DNA from: Pyrenula massariospora
Lineage: Eukaryota; Ascomycota; Eurotiomycetes; Pyrenulales; Pyrenulaceae
Length of the DNA: 64,000 bases
Direction of reading: 5' to 3'
Assembly (NCBI GenBank): GCA_021030905.1
Contig: JAGFMI010000004.1
Coordinates: forward strand, 2,046,001-2,110,000
Shown here: piece by piece, positions 21,526 to 32,698 of the stretch
Position numbering within the stretch: the stretch's first letter is position 1
How the letters are laid out: every line of letters starts with the position of its first letter
Program-made: the position numbers and the translations under genes
The notes under the pieces: generated by a model
Databases searched by the model: none
Told to the model about the DNA's origin: nothing
The model's input: the letters and a program-made list of their open reading frames with translations, nothing else

Positions 21526-22768
21526 ATGATGTTCCCAAAAATCCTTGTTAGTCTTGCTATTTCAGCCTTACTGTCAAGAGCTGCGCCGACTGGAACGGAA
21601 GATGCCGCTGTTGAGCGAGCTCATATCGCTAAGAGAGCCACTATCACTGATATCGCAGATACAGGCTATGCGACTCAGAATGGAGGGTGAGTCTCAAAAG
21701 CCTGGCGAAGTGATGCGTGACGTATTCCGTTAATCTGTATCTCTATAGCACAACTGGAGGCAAAGGCGGAACCACAACCACGGTCTCTACCCTCGCGCAG
21801 TTCTCAGCCGTTGCCGACAATTCCAAAAATAACGACGTCACTCCTCGAATTATTGTGGTTTCGGGCACGATATCTGGATCAGGGCAAGTGAGAATTGGGT
21901 CCAACAAAAGCATCATTGGGCTTCCAGGTGCCAGTAAGTCTGAACTTCACTTCTACAGCAGGTGTGCGCTAATTCTTTCTAGAATTCAGTGGTGTTTCGC
22001 TTTTCGTATGGAAGCAAAGCAACGTCATCATCCGCAACATTATCAGCGAGTACGTCTTAGCGTCCAGTGGCGATGGCCTCACAATCCAAGCTTCCTCCAA
22101 CGTCTGGGTCGACCATTGGTACGTAATCCTCGCCTCACTTGCTCCGTGCTCTACTAAGCTTTCATACCGCATACAGCGAGTTCTTCTCCGACCTAACCCA
22201 CGACAAGGACTACTACGACGGCCTCCTCGACGTCTCGCACGCATCCGAATGGGTCACCATCTCCAACACCTACTTCCACGACCACTGGAAGGCCGACCTG
22301 ATCGGCCACAGCGACAACAACGCCGCCGAGGACACCGGCCACCTCCACGTCACCGAGCACGACAACTACTGGGAGAACATCGGGAGCCGCACGCCTTCCT
22401 TCCGCTACGGGACGGGGCATGTGTACAACTCGTACTTCAAGAATATGGATACGGGCATCGATACAAGGGACGGGGCGCAGATTCTTGTGCAGAGTAGTGT
22501 GTTTGAGAATGTTACGGAGCCGGTTGCGGCGCTGTATAGCGATAGTACTGGGTAAGACTAACTCCCCAAAGAGCGCGAAGAGACGACACTTGTTGATAAC
22601 GTTCAAAGATATGCCAACGTCATCGACGTACAGCTTGGTATCGGCAGCAACACTGCGCCCGTCGGCAAGCTGACCGCAAGCAGCCCGCCATACGCTTACA
22701 GCTTGCTGGGATCGGCGAACGTCAAGGCCGCTGTCGTCGGGAAAGTAGGCGCTACGCTCTCGATCTGA
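21526..22768 (+). CDS. Secreted pectate lyase, polysaccharide lyase family 1
   Basis: A signal peptide (MMFPKILVSLAISALLSRA) is followed by a short pro-segment ending in a KR site (HIAKR) and a right-handed beta-helix lyase. Family 1 landmarks are NKSIIGLPGA, VIIRNIISEYVLASSGDGL, NVWVDHCEFFSDLTHDKDYYDG, FHDHWKADLIGHSD and GSRTPSFRYGTGHVYNSYF; the Asp-rich segments bind calcium and the Arg lies in the active site. Four short introns interrupt the frame (for example 21687-21748 and about 21934-21982), and the TGA is at 22766-22768. The enzyme cleaves polygalacturonate by beta-elimination, which fits a plant-associated or litter-degrading life. The short C-terminus NVKAAVVGKVGATLSI is typical of the family. 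The gene sits between two HET genes. Confidence 0.9.
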
Positions 22769-23705
22769 GGAGTTGGATGGTGGTCGACGCCGGTGAAAGG
22801 GGCCAGAGTTGTCAGTGACCGTGATGCACAGCCAGGTACATGGGGCTTATCCCGTCCAAGCAGCGTGTCCGAGAGACCCCGGCGTTGAAATGGTCAGCAT
22901 ATATTGATCAATTATGTGCTTCAATCAATGTTCATTTGAGCCATGATAACTATGTTATATGAAATGCCAGTACAGAGAATCTAGAAAGTCAATATCACAA
23001 CCTATTACACGTCGATGGGATGGACAGCAAGCATCCCTGTCTATCCCTCGGGCTGCTCCTCTCTCCCTCTCTTCATCTCAACCCATCTCACCCCGGCCCG
23101 TCCCCTTAATCACCCTCCTCCCTTCATCGCTCGAAGAATCGAGCCCAGCCTTTTACCCCTTGGATCGTAAAGCCCCTGCCCCTTCCCCGGAAGTCTACCA
23201 TCGCGCAATCCCCGATTCTCTCCCGCGGTACGCGCATTTCCGGTGTACAGCCATACCCCTCCGTTCTCAAGCCGCCATGGCCGGATCATGGCGTCGGACT
23301 TTAACGAGCGCCTTTTTTCTGTTTTCAGCGCCGGATTGAGAATATCCAGCCCCGTTCTTCGTAGAATATACGAAACCTTCTGATATTATGACGGTAGCAC
23401 GGGAGTGCAGGCGCTGGTTCCCACTTCTGGTTGGTCAGTGACATGACTGGTTGTACGTAGTACTGAAATTGTGGGGAGTTCGAGGGGACGGTGTGCATGT
23501 TCAAGGCTGGCAGATGTTTGTGAAGTTGGTAAATCGCTTATGATTCTTTTGGTATGCTCATAAGTCTTGCAGAAATTTTGTAATCGTTAGATTTTATAAG
23601 CCCTAATTAAGGCAGTCAATATCGTTCATCTACCATCCGATTAGCCGCGCTAACAGTTTTTAATAATATCAGGTACTTTAAACCTACCAAGATTCCCGGC
23701 TTGAT
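22769..23705. other. Convergent intergenic region
   Basis: This is 937 bp between the pectate lyase stop and the stop of the second HET gene. An open frame at 22959-23339 is Pro/Ser-rich and has no domain. I see no RNA gene or repeat. Confidence 0.4.
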
Positions 23706-25532
23706 TTAAATGATAGATATACGCTCCCATTGCGTCTGATCACTCTCGGCTTGCTCTATTATCTCTGCAAAAAAAGAGAGGCGCGCTTGATGGTTCTCCA
23801 AGATCCCTATTGCGCAGCTGACGAAGCAGTATCGTGTGCCCTTCGGACGTAGAATGAACGGGTGTCTAGAGCCACGAACGATCCAGACTTGATCACCATA
23901 CTGTCCTCGGCTTGAGGTCCTGGCGCCAAGTCCAATGGCTGTGTCGAATGTACGAGAGAAGATTCGCGAGACCTCTGTGTCAGGAGTTGACCATTGTTCC
24001 TCGATCAAAGTGTCGACAAAGATACCCCACGCATTCAAAGCTATAGCATTTGTCGTGGCTGGCGTTGTCTTAATGTTGCAAAACTCCGCCTTGGCTTTCA
24101 TTTCCTTTATTCCACTTGTGAATGCAAAAAAATCAATACCATAAAGCCTGTTTCGAGAGTTAGTAAATTCCCTACAGGTCCAGTCGACCACCCAAGATGG
24201 CAAGTTGTCTGATTGTCTTCGGGATACTGCTGCATGCCACATCACGTCCAGGCTGTCCTCAGCAAGTATGATCTTCCTCGTAGTTTCTGTCAGTACATCT
24301 GCAATCCGATTTTCAACAGAGTAGTCTGGAACGATGTTATAGCAGGCATTGGCCAACCCGACAAAGGCAAAAATCTTGTCGCGAGCGTCTGTCGTTTCGC
24401 AATATCGAGCATGTGCGAGCAGATCCTTGATATCTATACTGTCCATCCACCTCAGCTTCTTCTTGATCATGAAATCAATAACGCCAATTGCTTCCTGAGA
24501 TCGACCTTGCTTAATGCGATCGACGACGCGTCCAAATTGGTAATCTTTCGGTCCGCCAAGCACGAGATTTTTACTATCCAGAAACGCCCAGCGAAGTGTG
24601 AACAGACTTAAGTGAATTGAGCAAATGCTGCTCAAACTTTGCAATAGATTCTCCCAGGGGATAGCTCGTCGGCCATGTAAGAAGAATAGCTTAGAAGCAG
24701 CAATGAATTCTTGGAACACCCAGGCTCTGCTCCACCATGGGCAATCCAAGATATCGTAGAAAGCAAGCCAGCCATCTGTGAATGAGGGATTCACAAGATG
24801 ACTCCATATATACTGCTTGAAACGATCTGGTTGATAACGATCGAGAGGAATGGATTCTGGGTCAATCTTAGAGTACCCATCCAGTGGCTTCAGCGAGGCT
24901 GGCTTCAAGTATTCTTCGTTGAGATCATCTTCCCAGAATGGAACATTCGCGTGCAAATCGATAAGCCATTGCATCCCACGCCCGCTCGTCTCCTCCGTGG
25001 AAAGGCAAACCAAGACCTGTTCAGCACATTGATAGATGTCCCGCATAAATCCAACTTGGTGGGACCTCTCAGCAAGATCACACTGATTGATGGAGATTTG
25101 ATCTGCCCACAGAAGAAGCTCCGTACCACTGAACTCATTTTCCCAAAAATGCCGGACTTCCATCAATGCATGCTTCAAATTTGCAAAGACATTGCACCTT
25201 ACCTCATCGACGAGAATGACCTCCGTCTTTCCCGGATCCCCAGCACAATACGAAAGCGCAGAGTACCGACCACGAACGTCGGCCAGAGGTCGATTTTGCA
25301 GCAATTCGCACTCGATCAGACCGCTACCACTATCCGGTAGTACTCTGAGAAGGCGGATCTCCCGCTGCGTTGCGCTCAGCTCCTTGTAAGGCGCGGTCGA
25401 TTGAAAATGCTGGTTCTCAGGCGTGCAGAAGACATCATATCCGCCGATACTCTCGTCTTTGGCCTTGCCGCTTGAAGCAGAACTGTTTTCAGGCCGTTCT
25501 TCATACCCAGTTATGACCGCCAGGTCTGGCAT
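23706..25532 (-). CDS. HET-domain heterokaryon incompatibility protein
   Basis: A single exon of about 608 residues starts MPDLAVITGYEERPENSS; an in-frame ATG 14 codons upstream (25574) is an alternative. The HET domain lies near residues 86-175: RYSALSYCAGDP, then LLLWADQISINQCDLAERSHQV and MRDIYQCAEQVLVCLS, matching the classical HET boxes. Downstream are WWSRAWVFQEFIAASKLFFL and DARDKIFAFVGLA, also typical of these proteins. The architecture is the common one of N-terminal HET plus a variable C-terminal region, unlike the large TPR-ZZ protein nearby. The function is programmed cell death on heterokaryon formation, known for the family and inferred here. Confidence 0.92.
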   Translation of the reverse strand: MPDLAVITGYEERPENSSASSGKAKDESIGGYDVFCTPENQHFQSTAPYKELSATQREIRLLRVLPDSGSGLIECELLQNRPLADVRGRYSALSYCAGDPGKTEVILVDEVRCNVFANLKHALMEVRHFWENEFSGTELLLWADQISINQCDLAERSHQVGFMRDIYQCAEQVLVCLSTEETSGRGMQWLIDLHANVPFWEDDLNEEYLKPASLKPLDGYSKIDPESIPLDRYQPDRFKQYIWSHLVNPSFTDGWLAFYDILDCPWWSRAWVFQEFIAASKLFFLHGRRAIPWENLLQSLSSICSIHLSLFTLRWAFLDSKNLVLGGPKDYQFGRVVDRIKQGRSQEAIGVIDFMIKKKLRWMDSIDIKDLLAHARYCETTDARDKIFAFVGLANACYNIVPDYSVENRIADVLTETTRKIILAEDSLDVMWHAAVSRRQSDNLPSWVVDWTCREFTNSRNRLYGIDFFAFTSGIKEMKAKAEFCNIKTTPATTNAIALNAWGIFVDTLIEEQWSTPDTEVSRIFSRTFDTAIGLGARTSSRGQYGDQVWIVRGSRHPFILRPKGTRYCFVSCAIGILENHQARLSFFAEIIEQAESDQTQWERISII

Positions 25533-26160
25533 GTTAAGTGGCTTCTGTGTTGAAAGATGTGATATAATATACAAGCGGGACTGTGCCTGTGACTGTTAGA
25601 ATGGCGGAGAGGGCTTTCCGAAATTCTCTCTTCAACGAGGCTTCTCCGATCATGATCCTGGAGCTCAGAAGGCATGTCGTGGAAAGCCATCGGCGCCTCT
25701 CAGCCTCGTGGCTGCAGAAAGCGCCCGCAGACCTTGAATGTTCACCAGCCCGCGAGGTGGCGTCGCATTTCCCTTGCACCATAAGTCAACAAGCAGCTGA
25801 AGCACGGTAAAACGAGATGCAAACATCTCTAACGTGTGATGAATTTTGCTTTCAACTCATCGGCCGCGTCATATATCAGAAGTAGATGAGAGGCTCACTC
25901 ATCAAGACCGAGATTACGGCGAATGCCAAGACTACAACGACCATCTAGGAAGGCGCAGTCCCAGGACCAAGTACAGGCCAGATTCTCCTTGACAGATGCC
26001 ACATCAAGGCTACAGACCTGAATAGAGACCCGAGAAACACCTTGCCGTACTCATCTTATTGTAACGCATTGTAGTATATGCGCCAACCCAGGGCCGATGA
26101 GTCAATCGCTCCAAAAAAAATCCACCGCCAATGCAATAGCCTGAGGCCGCGTATCATAAA
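25533..26160. other. Intergenic upstream of the second HET gene
   Basis: This region of 628 bp holds the promoter of the HET gene and the 3' flank of the LysM gene. Nothing else is recognised. A run of eight A residues lies near 26112. Confidence 0.4.
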
Positions 26161-28101
26161 TCAATCATCCTTCATCCTGTCCCCGTGCTCCATATTCCTA
26201 GACCTGCCTCTAGAGGGCAATCGCCCTCTTAGTGAAGACTCCGGATCTAACGCTTGACCCCTTCCAGTACTAATAGTCGTTCTTTGCTCCGAAAACCTCT
26301 CAACCCGAGGCGTTTCTTCGCTTCCACTTCCGAGATTAACGACATCTTCGTCCTCGCCAACTGCAAACGGACTCTCCGCAACATCCAGCTCAATCAAGTC
26401 TCCGCCCCATCCAGTCGATATCCATCGCCCAGCTCCATCTTTACGGCTCTCCCATCCACCAGACGGCCCATCCGCCCAAGCTGTGGCGGCTTTCCCCGCC
26501 ATTTTTCTCATCCATCCTTCAACAGCACCTCCTACGTTCTCTAGACCAGTCGAACTCGACACGCGAGAGTGCTCGGATGCCATGCTCTCGAACGAGGATC
26601 TCGGGTTAAGGTTTGGTAGATGCGGGCCGAGGACGCGATTTAGACTGTCTTGAGCAGGTCCAGGCTGCGCAGGGCTTCTCCCCCTTAAATTTCCCACACC
26701 ACCGGGCCCATGGAGGCGCGAAGCGAAGTAAGAGCCGGAGGAAGATCGGTGTCGCGATGGTCGAAGATGACGGGGAGGAGGAGGAGAATTAGTTGCCGAT
26801 TCAGTGTGGAGACGGGAGCCGAGATCGAGGGAAACAGAAGGTGATCGGGATAGATCTGAAAAGGTGACGGATTTCCGTCGGGCAGGTGGGAAGAAGCCTA
26901 AAGCCCGACGAGACATACGGGCTACTTGCACATTATCTGTGAAACCATCGATTTTGACCCAGTGTGAATGCGTCCATGGTGGCTCTTGGTCGCCCACTGG
27001 GAGGTTCGAGGAAGGAGACTGGGGTATCGAATTGTTGTTCTGTGTGGATGCTGATTGCGTCCCGGTGGAATGAGAGGCAGCGCCTACTTCTGACTCTGGA
27101 TGTCGGGGTGGACTCGAGGACAGTAAATCTGCTGTAGCGTCTGATAACTTCCTGCCCCGGACATTGCATGCTTCTACCGGTAAGAACACAGTCTGACGGT
27201 TCTGTATTTTATCGTTCGGCCAGAACCTATTAACCTTTCGAAATACGTCTGGACGGCAATCGTATTTTATTGTCAAACCGGCGATGGTGTCCTGAGGCTT
27301 CACGTAGTGCACATAGATATAGCAGTCGCTGTCATGTTGATCTATTGATCGAGATGGGGAAGAGTCATTGGAATTCCTTCGTTTGAAGTGGCCAACCATA
27401 TTGGGTATTTCATGTCTGTTCGCCGATAGTAGCGCCTCTCGCTTCTTGGCTTGAACAAAAGCTCGTCGCTCTTCTTTGGTGCCTGCAGCCAGTTGCGGTT
27501 GGCTATTAACGGCAGGACCCCATTCACTTTGGGAGGGCGGTATGTGAAAATCGTGTGAACTTCGCTTCGGGGTTTTCCAAGGCATACCAATTGAAGGGCC
27601 GTTCGTTCTTTGCTTGTACTTTTGCGTAGGTTCATTTCCAAGCAGAGATGAGGCTAACCCTTGAATGGAGGACCACGACGATCCCCATAGAGACGAAGCC
27701 GACGGTTGCACTGATCGTGGGCTCGAGCGGATGCCATTTGGTCTGTGAGAGGCTTCATTATTCGGAGTAGCATTTCGTGACCGCGATGGAGCAGCGTTCG
27801 CTATCGGGGAGACTCCCCGCGAAGGGAAGGGAGAAGGGGACACAGGTCTCGCCCAGGGGGAGCCACTGTTAGCATCGAGGAAGGTAGGCTCTTCTTCATC
27901 ATTCAGAGATATGAGGCGTCGAGTTCGAGGTCTGATAGTAGATGCGCTGCTGCCAGCCGCAGACATGGGCCTGGAGCCGTCATTTTGCATATTGATCGGT
28001 CGCACCCATCGATTCAGACAGCGGTTGGAAGCATTGGACCGGCCAAATCGAGGAGAGAGGCATGTATCTTCGGGGTTCGGTAATTTTTTCAGAGGACTCA
28101 A
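26161..28101 (-). CDS. Intracellular LysM-domain protein, otherwise disordered
   Basis: The single exon of up to 646 residues is Ser/Pro/Arg-rich and disordered except for one LysM motif near the middle: YIYVHYVKPQDTIAGLTIKY, then DVFRKVNRFWPNDKIQ and QTVFLPVEAC. There is no signal peptide, so this is not a secreted chitin-binding effector; similar cytosolic LysM proteins occur widely in Pezizomycotina with unknown function. A second conserved block near the C-terminus reads MRKMAGKAATAW and GWGGDLIELDV. The start is uncertain: MSPLKKLPNPEDTC at 28101 is the first ATG, but MQNDGSRPMSAAGSS at 27990 looks more family-like. No catalytic activity can be inferred. Confidence 0.8.
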   Translation of the reverse strand: MSPLKKLPNPEDTCLSPRFGRSNASNRCLNRWVRPINMQNDGSRPMSAAGSSASTIRPRTRRLISLNDEEEPTFLDANSGSPWARPVSPSPFPSRGVSPIANAAPSRSRNATPNNEASHRPNGIRSSPRSVQPSASSLWGSSWSSIQGLASSLLGNEPTQKYKQRTNGPSIGMPWKTPKRSSHDFHIPPSQSEWGPAVNSQPQLAAGTKEERRAFVQAKKREALLSANRHEIPNMVGHFKRRNSNDSSPSRSIDQHDSDCYIYVHYVKPQDTIAGLTIKYDCRPDVFRKVNRFWPNDKIQNRQTVFLPVEACNVRGRKLSDATADLLSSSPPRHPESEVGAASHSTGTQSASTQNNNSIPQSPSSNLPVGDQEPPWTHSHWVKIDGFTDNVQVARMSRRALGFFPPARRKSVTFSDLSRSPSVSLDLGSRLHTESATNSPPPPRHLRPSRHRSSSGSYFASRLHGPGGVGNLRGRSPAQPGPAQDSLNRVLGPHLPNLNPRSSFESMASEHSRVSSSTGLENVGGAVEGWMRKMAGKAATAWADGPSGGWESRKDGAGRWISTGWGGDLIELDVAESPFAVGEDEDVVNLGSGSEETPRVERFSEQRTTISTGRGQALDPESSLRGRLPSRGRSRNMEHGDRMKDD

Positions 28102-28551
28102 AAGGTCAGGAAGTAGCGGTAGATGGCACCAGGCAATAGAAACTCATATTGTTTGCAGGTGCAATGCGCATCAATCAAGTTGACAACACATGCCAAGTGG
28201 ACACCGAGCCGGGGCCGGCCCGTTATCACGATATTTCCACCTAACAAGTTGGAGAGTGCACAACCAGAGCTGCTCCACGTTGTCTCCACGTATTTGAACA
28301 TCGATACCCCTTTCGAAGAAAATGGAGCAGAGGTCACCACGAGACTTGTAGGACAAGTATATACATTGAAATGCGCTGCAGACTATATAATGTGTATCAA
28401 CTGCAACCATGCCTCAGCCAAGATTTTATATAAAGTGAGGGTTTTAGTATCGTCAGTGATGCAAGTATTGCCAACCAGGGTTCTACGTTGAAGCAGCTGG
28501 TCCAAGCAGATCATGATAGTACAGAATTCATCGTGAGCTTCGCTGTTTCGC
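28102..28551. other. Intergenic between the TF and LysM genes
   Basis: This is 450 bp holding the promoter of the LysM gene and the 3' flank of the transcription factor gene. A plus-strand frame at 28123-28491 has no domain and is not called. Confidence 0.4.
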
Positions 28552-31500
28552 CTACCGCCCCTCCACTGCCATAGAATTCAATTCCCCGTTGATGCCAAAA
28601 AATTGGAACCTAGTATTCGGTCAGCTTGCAACCAATTTGGACACATCTTTATGCTTACCAGTCCTCTACATTCAAAGCCATTGGCACAGCAGGCGCATTA
28701 CCTCGCGAACTGTTGCTCCAATTGTCATCCTGATTCTGCTGATCCATCCCGGCTGCGATCATCCCGTCAATGCCCTGCATTGGCCATCCTTGATTATTCA
28801 TACTCATGTTCATTTGCGGAACGTTGAGACTCCGTGGCACATTTGGCATGCCTGAAGTGTTGTCATGGGAGCCTCGGTGAACTGGAGCTGGGGGTGGTTG
28901 GCTTTGCATCATTGGTTGGCTTGACATCCCCTGCATCTGTGGGGCCATTGATGTTAGAGCAGGATCTACGGGTTGATGATTTGGCGATATTGGATCGGTG
29001 TTTGTTCCGTCAGGGAAAAGCTGGTCTGGTTGGAAGTTCTCCCACAGTTGCTGCGAGATCGGTGGGGAATTTCTCGTCACGAGGAAGAGGTCCGGAGGTG
29101 TTGCTGGAACAGAATAACCAAGATTGAAGGGTGATGTAGGTCGAGTATTGCCTCGGGAGTTTCCGATGGGACCGAAGCTTTCACCTGTGGTTCTCACATC
29201 AGAAGGCCCTAAGCTGGGCTGCTGGCCCCCTAACTCTCGTGATGGTGTCGCTGCAGGTGTCTGCGGCCGTGACCGCTCATACGACATCTGCGGCACTGGC
29301 GGCCCATTAGGGTATCCAATGTCCATATCGTCGTATTTGCGTTTTGGAGGTATAGAATCTGGTGCTTGGATCTCTTTTTTAGCCTTTTGATGTCGCTTAC
29401 CAGCCGCCTTCTGCAACCTCTCCTCTAAAACTTTGTTGCCCAAAATTGACTCGAATAAAGTATGAACCATCTTTGCTACGAGCCAGACCTTTGAGACTTC
29501 CTTCAAGGCATTCATGCAAACCGTTATGCGTTCCTGACTGGTCGAAACGACGGACTGCACGGTAGATCTCATTTGATAAACGTGCATTATCAGCGCTGAA
29601 AACAAACTGTAGACACTGGATTTTCAATTAGCTTTGAAACGTAAGGACGACTGTTTTACACTCACATGAAAGCAGGCGTGAACCTTAATTCATCATGGGC
29701 CTGTAGGTTTTCCACAATTGAAGTGATCATACCCGCTGCCTGGAAAGCAATAGTCCTGGAAGGATATGCGAGTTCATCGGCTTGAAAGCTGCCGGCAGGA
29801 GAGGTGGCTGGGGGCATGTGTGCTCTATGGAGAAGGCATAATGTGGTGCTGCTTTATTAGATCCATCATTGCAACAAATGCTCGATACAACTTACTAGTA
29901 ATTAGAATGAAGCAGCGCAGACCAAAAATGGTGGCGCGATCGCTCCCAGTAAACTTCTCGGGGACAATTTTGTAGCCAATCTGCAAGTGCCATATCACTG
30001 TGCGTCAAATCGATTGCGTTCGTTCTTCTTGCTTTGGATGCTACCGAATATTGCTGAGATAGTACAAGGCCCATGATCTCGCAAAGTTTCACATAATGAA
30101 GGAAAAATTGTACGTGTATCGGATCGGGAGGATATTCGGCGGAGAAGTCGAGATCATCGTCAATAAAGTCATCTTCTGAAACCATTTCCACGTCGGAGTC
30201 ATCTGTGTTAATGTGTACAGGTCGACCGAGTGCAACCGCTACTGATCGGTCTCGGGTGAATAAAGTCCACCAGATCCTTTTCCAGAGCCGCTTGTCTGGT
30301 CTGCTCAGTTGTGAGCTCTCAACGCTAGAAATTAGGTCAGCCGGTAGTTCTAAAAATTGTCTAAAGGTCGCTATCCGAATTTACCTGCGATGCATGCCTG
30401 AACCCTGAGCGACCGTAATAGCAACTCTTGTCCAATAAAAGACATTCTTGGTCACATCTGAGGCAATGTCAGAGCGACAAGTGTCTGCGAATAAAGCTCG
30501 CTCTTTATACCTACCCTCGGGTCCCTCCCAGTACCAGCCCATCAATACCAAAGCCTGAACGATCGTGATTCTGTCGTCTTCGTAATTCGCGTCAAACAAA
30601 GCCTTCGCCCGCTTGAAGAAGGTCATGGCCGCAGGCGCCGTGGAGCCACTTGCATCCATCAACTGTGGGTTGGTACAAACTCTCGAACCAGCCAAGAGGA
30701 TGGCCTGCAGGAGGAGCAGTGAGGGAGGATTCTTTGTGTCTCGATATCTTCTCATGAAACGGCTTCGATTGATGACTGGCACCACGGGAGCGACCCATTT
30801 GAAGAAGGCTTCTACGAGCTCATCACACAGTTGGCGAGGAGGAAGTAGAAATGCTCCTCGCTGCTGAAGAATGTCAATCTCCTGCTGGTCAACCTCGGTC
30901 ATCCTGGCCCTTGACCCCCTGATGTTTTCTGGTAAAGGATAGTGAACCACATCAGCGGTACCATTGCGATCATGAACCAAAAGGGACAGATTGGACGATT
31001 CTCCGAGGTATGCCACTCTACCAGCTTCCCTAATTGGGGCTCGCGCGAACTTGGGTTTCATGAACTGCGTCATCATCGTGCTCCGTGACTGTGACTGGGC
31101 AGCGTGCTCTTCAGATATTCCAGTAGGAATTCCATCTGGAATCACCAGCCCTGTGCTCGTTTGCGTAGGGTATGCCGATAGAGGCTCTGATTTTGGCGAC
31201 GGTTCGCCGGCTCGATCCTGCTCGTCTCTGTTGCCGTTCACTCAGTACATGTCTGCTAAAGATCCTTCAGTAAATATTCTTACTGTTCTTCATCTTTTGA
31301 GCGGGATTGATTCTTCTTTCTCTTTGGAACGGGGATTTTGCATTCGATGGAGAAGGCGACACAATTTGTGCATGGCACTCCGAGGGAAGCAGCATCGCAG
31401 CGAACCTGCACTAGTCAGAGCTGACACGAGACTATCAACAGGCAATTTTTGAGAGACCTACTTTGCGTGCATGACAGGTCTGGTCAAAAGTGGTTGTGTT

Positions 31501-31781
31501 AGCATTGGTTTCTCCTGAGTGGGACGAGCAGCTTCAAAGCAGCCGAGGATCTCGGTCTAACACAGGAAGCTGGTATGCGATAAGAGGCGCGCGACAGCTT
31601 ACCTCGCATGCTCGACTTGCTCGTTGTCTTTATCGCCAGAAATGTCAGTGGTCCATCCAGAACCTCGTCTTGCACGTGCATGTGCTTACCTTCGAAAGCT
31701 AGGGTGCCCGGGCACCTGCGAATTCGGTGCAGGCGTGCCATTTGGGTTTGGCTGAGTTGCGGTTTCGGATGCGACGCTCAT
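28552..31781 (-). CDS. Zn(II)2Cys6 transcription factor, Ctf1/FarA-like
   Basis: The N-terminus is spread over several small exons. It starts MSVASETATQPNPNGT at 31781 and splices to PGHPSFRRQRASRACE, then TCHARK, then VRCDAASLGVPCTNC and VAFSIECKIPVPKRKK, giving a CX2CX6C...CX2CX6C binuclear zinc cluster followed by a basic linker. The middle exons (about 30381-31250 and 29890-30380) contain the fungal-specific TF homology region (FFKWVAPVVPVINRSRFMRR, LLLQAILLAGSRVC, LVLMGWYWEGPEGRYKER). The last junction adds WFQFFGINGE before the TAG at 28552-28554. The zinc cluster sequence resembles cutinase/fatty-acid regulators (Ctf1, FarA) as I recall them, so control of lipid or cutin use is likely but not proven. 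The C-terminal region is Pro/Gln/Met-rich. Confidence 0.87.
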
Positions 31782-32698
31782 TCTGCTGGTTCGTTTTGCG
31801 CGCAAAAACCGTGTGCAGAATCGGTCGAGAGTCGAGCAGGTAGCCAAGTTATGGCAGTGAAGGTGTTGCCATGAAGCGCTCTGGAGGCACCGAACCTGTT
31901 GACCTAGTAGAAAGGATCGTGTGGACTACGGCCTAGTGAGAGATGGTAATCGTGGGCGACGAGGGTGATACGGGGCAGTTCACCATCTAGGCCGTGGCGT
32001 GTCTCCTGCGGGGAAAAAGAGGTGATTGCGGCGACTGCACACTGAATCAACTTGACAAGCAGACGACGCCAAAATGACCAGGGCTCCGAGGCTAATTCCA
32101 GTGGGCGTCTCCCGCGCATCTAGCACCCTTTATGGTCAACCACGGTAGCCTGGGGAAAAGCTATAGCCTCGCTGGAGATGGCGGCCGCCTCCCCCGGACC
32201 CTTACTGCTGCTGTCAACCAGACATTGGATCACCACCACGCACCCTGCATTTTCCGAGATCAACAAAAACCGTCTCTCGTGATAAGATCAATCGATCTTC
32301 CAAGTGTCAAAATTCTTCCGTGCCAACCCTGATACTCACCCAATTAGACACTGGCCCTATGCGTAGATGTCTGGTCTCTATTTTCGAAACTTGGAGTCAA
32401 ACAAATATTTCAAATCAGAGCAGAACGATTCGTTTCACATGCTCCGAATGCTCCGAGGGTCTGGCCCGAGGCGGTAGAACCGCATTGCGAAAGCTGAAGG
32501 CCGTATATGGCCGGATATCAGACCGGAGAACTCTGTTATTGCACATGGGAGAACACTTTCGGCGTGTTCAACGTCGGCCTCATGACGTGTATAATGCTTA
32601 GCAACCCTCCCAAACACGACGCCATGCAAATGCAGGCCTCCAATGCAGCTCCCAATCCGTGTAAATCAATCTATCACCCTACGCCTAGCCTGTAAATG
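31782..32698. other. Intergenic upstream of the TF gene
   Basis: This stretch of 917 bp holds the long promoter of the transcription factor and the short 3' flank of MSP1. Several small plus-strand frames lack any domain. No RNA gene or repeat was found. Confidence 0.4.
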
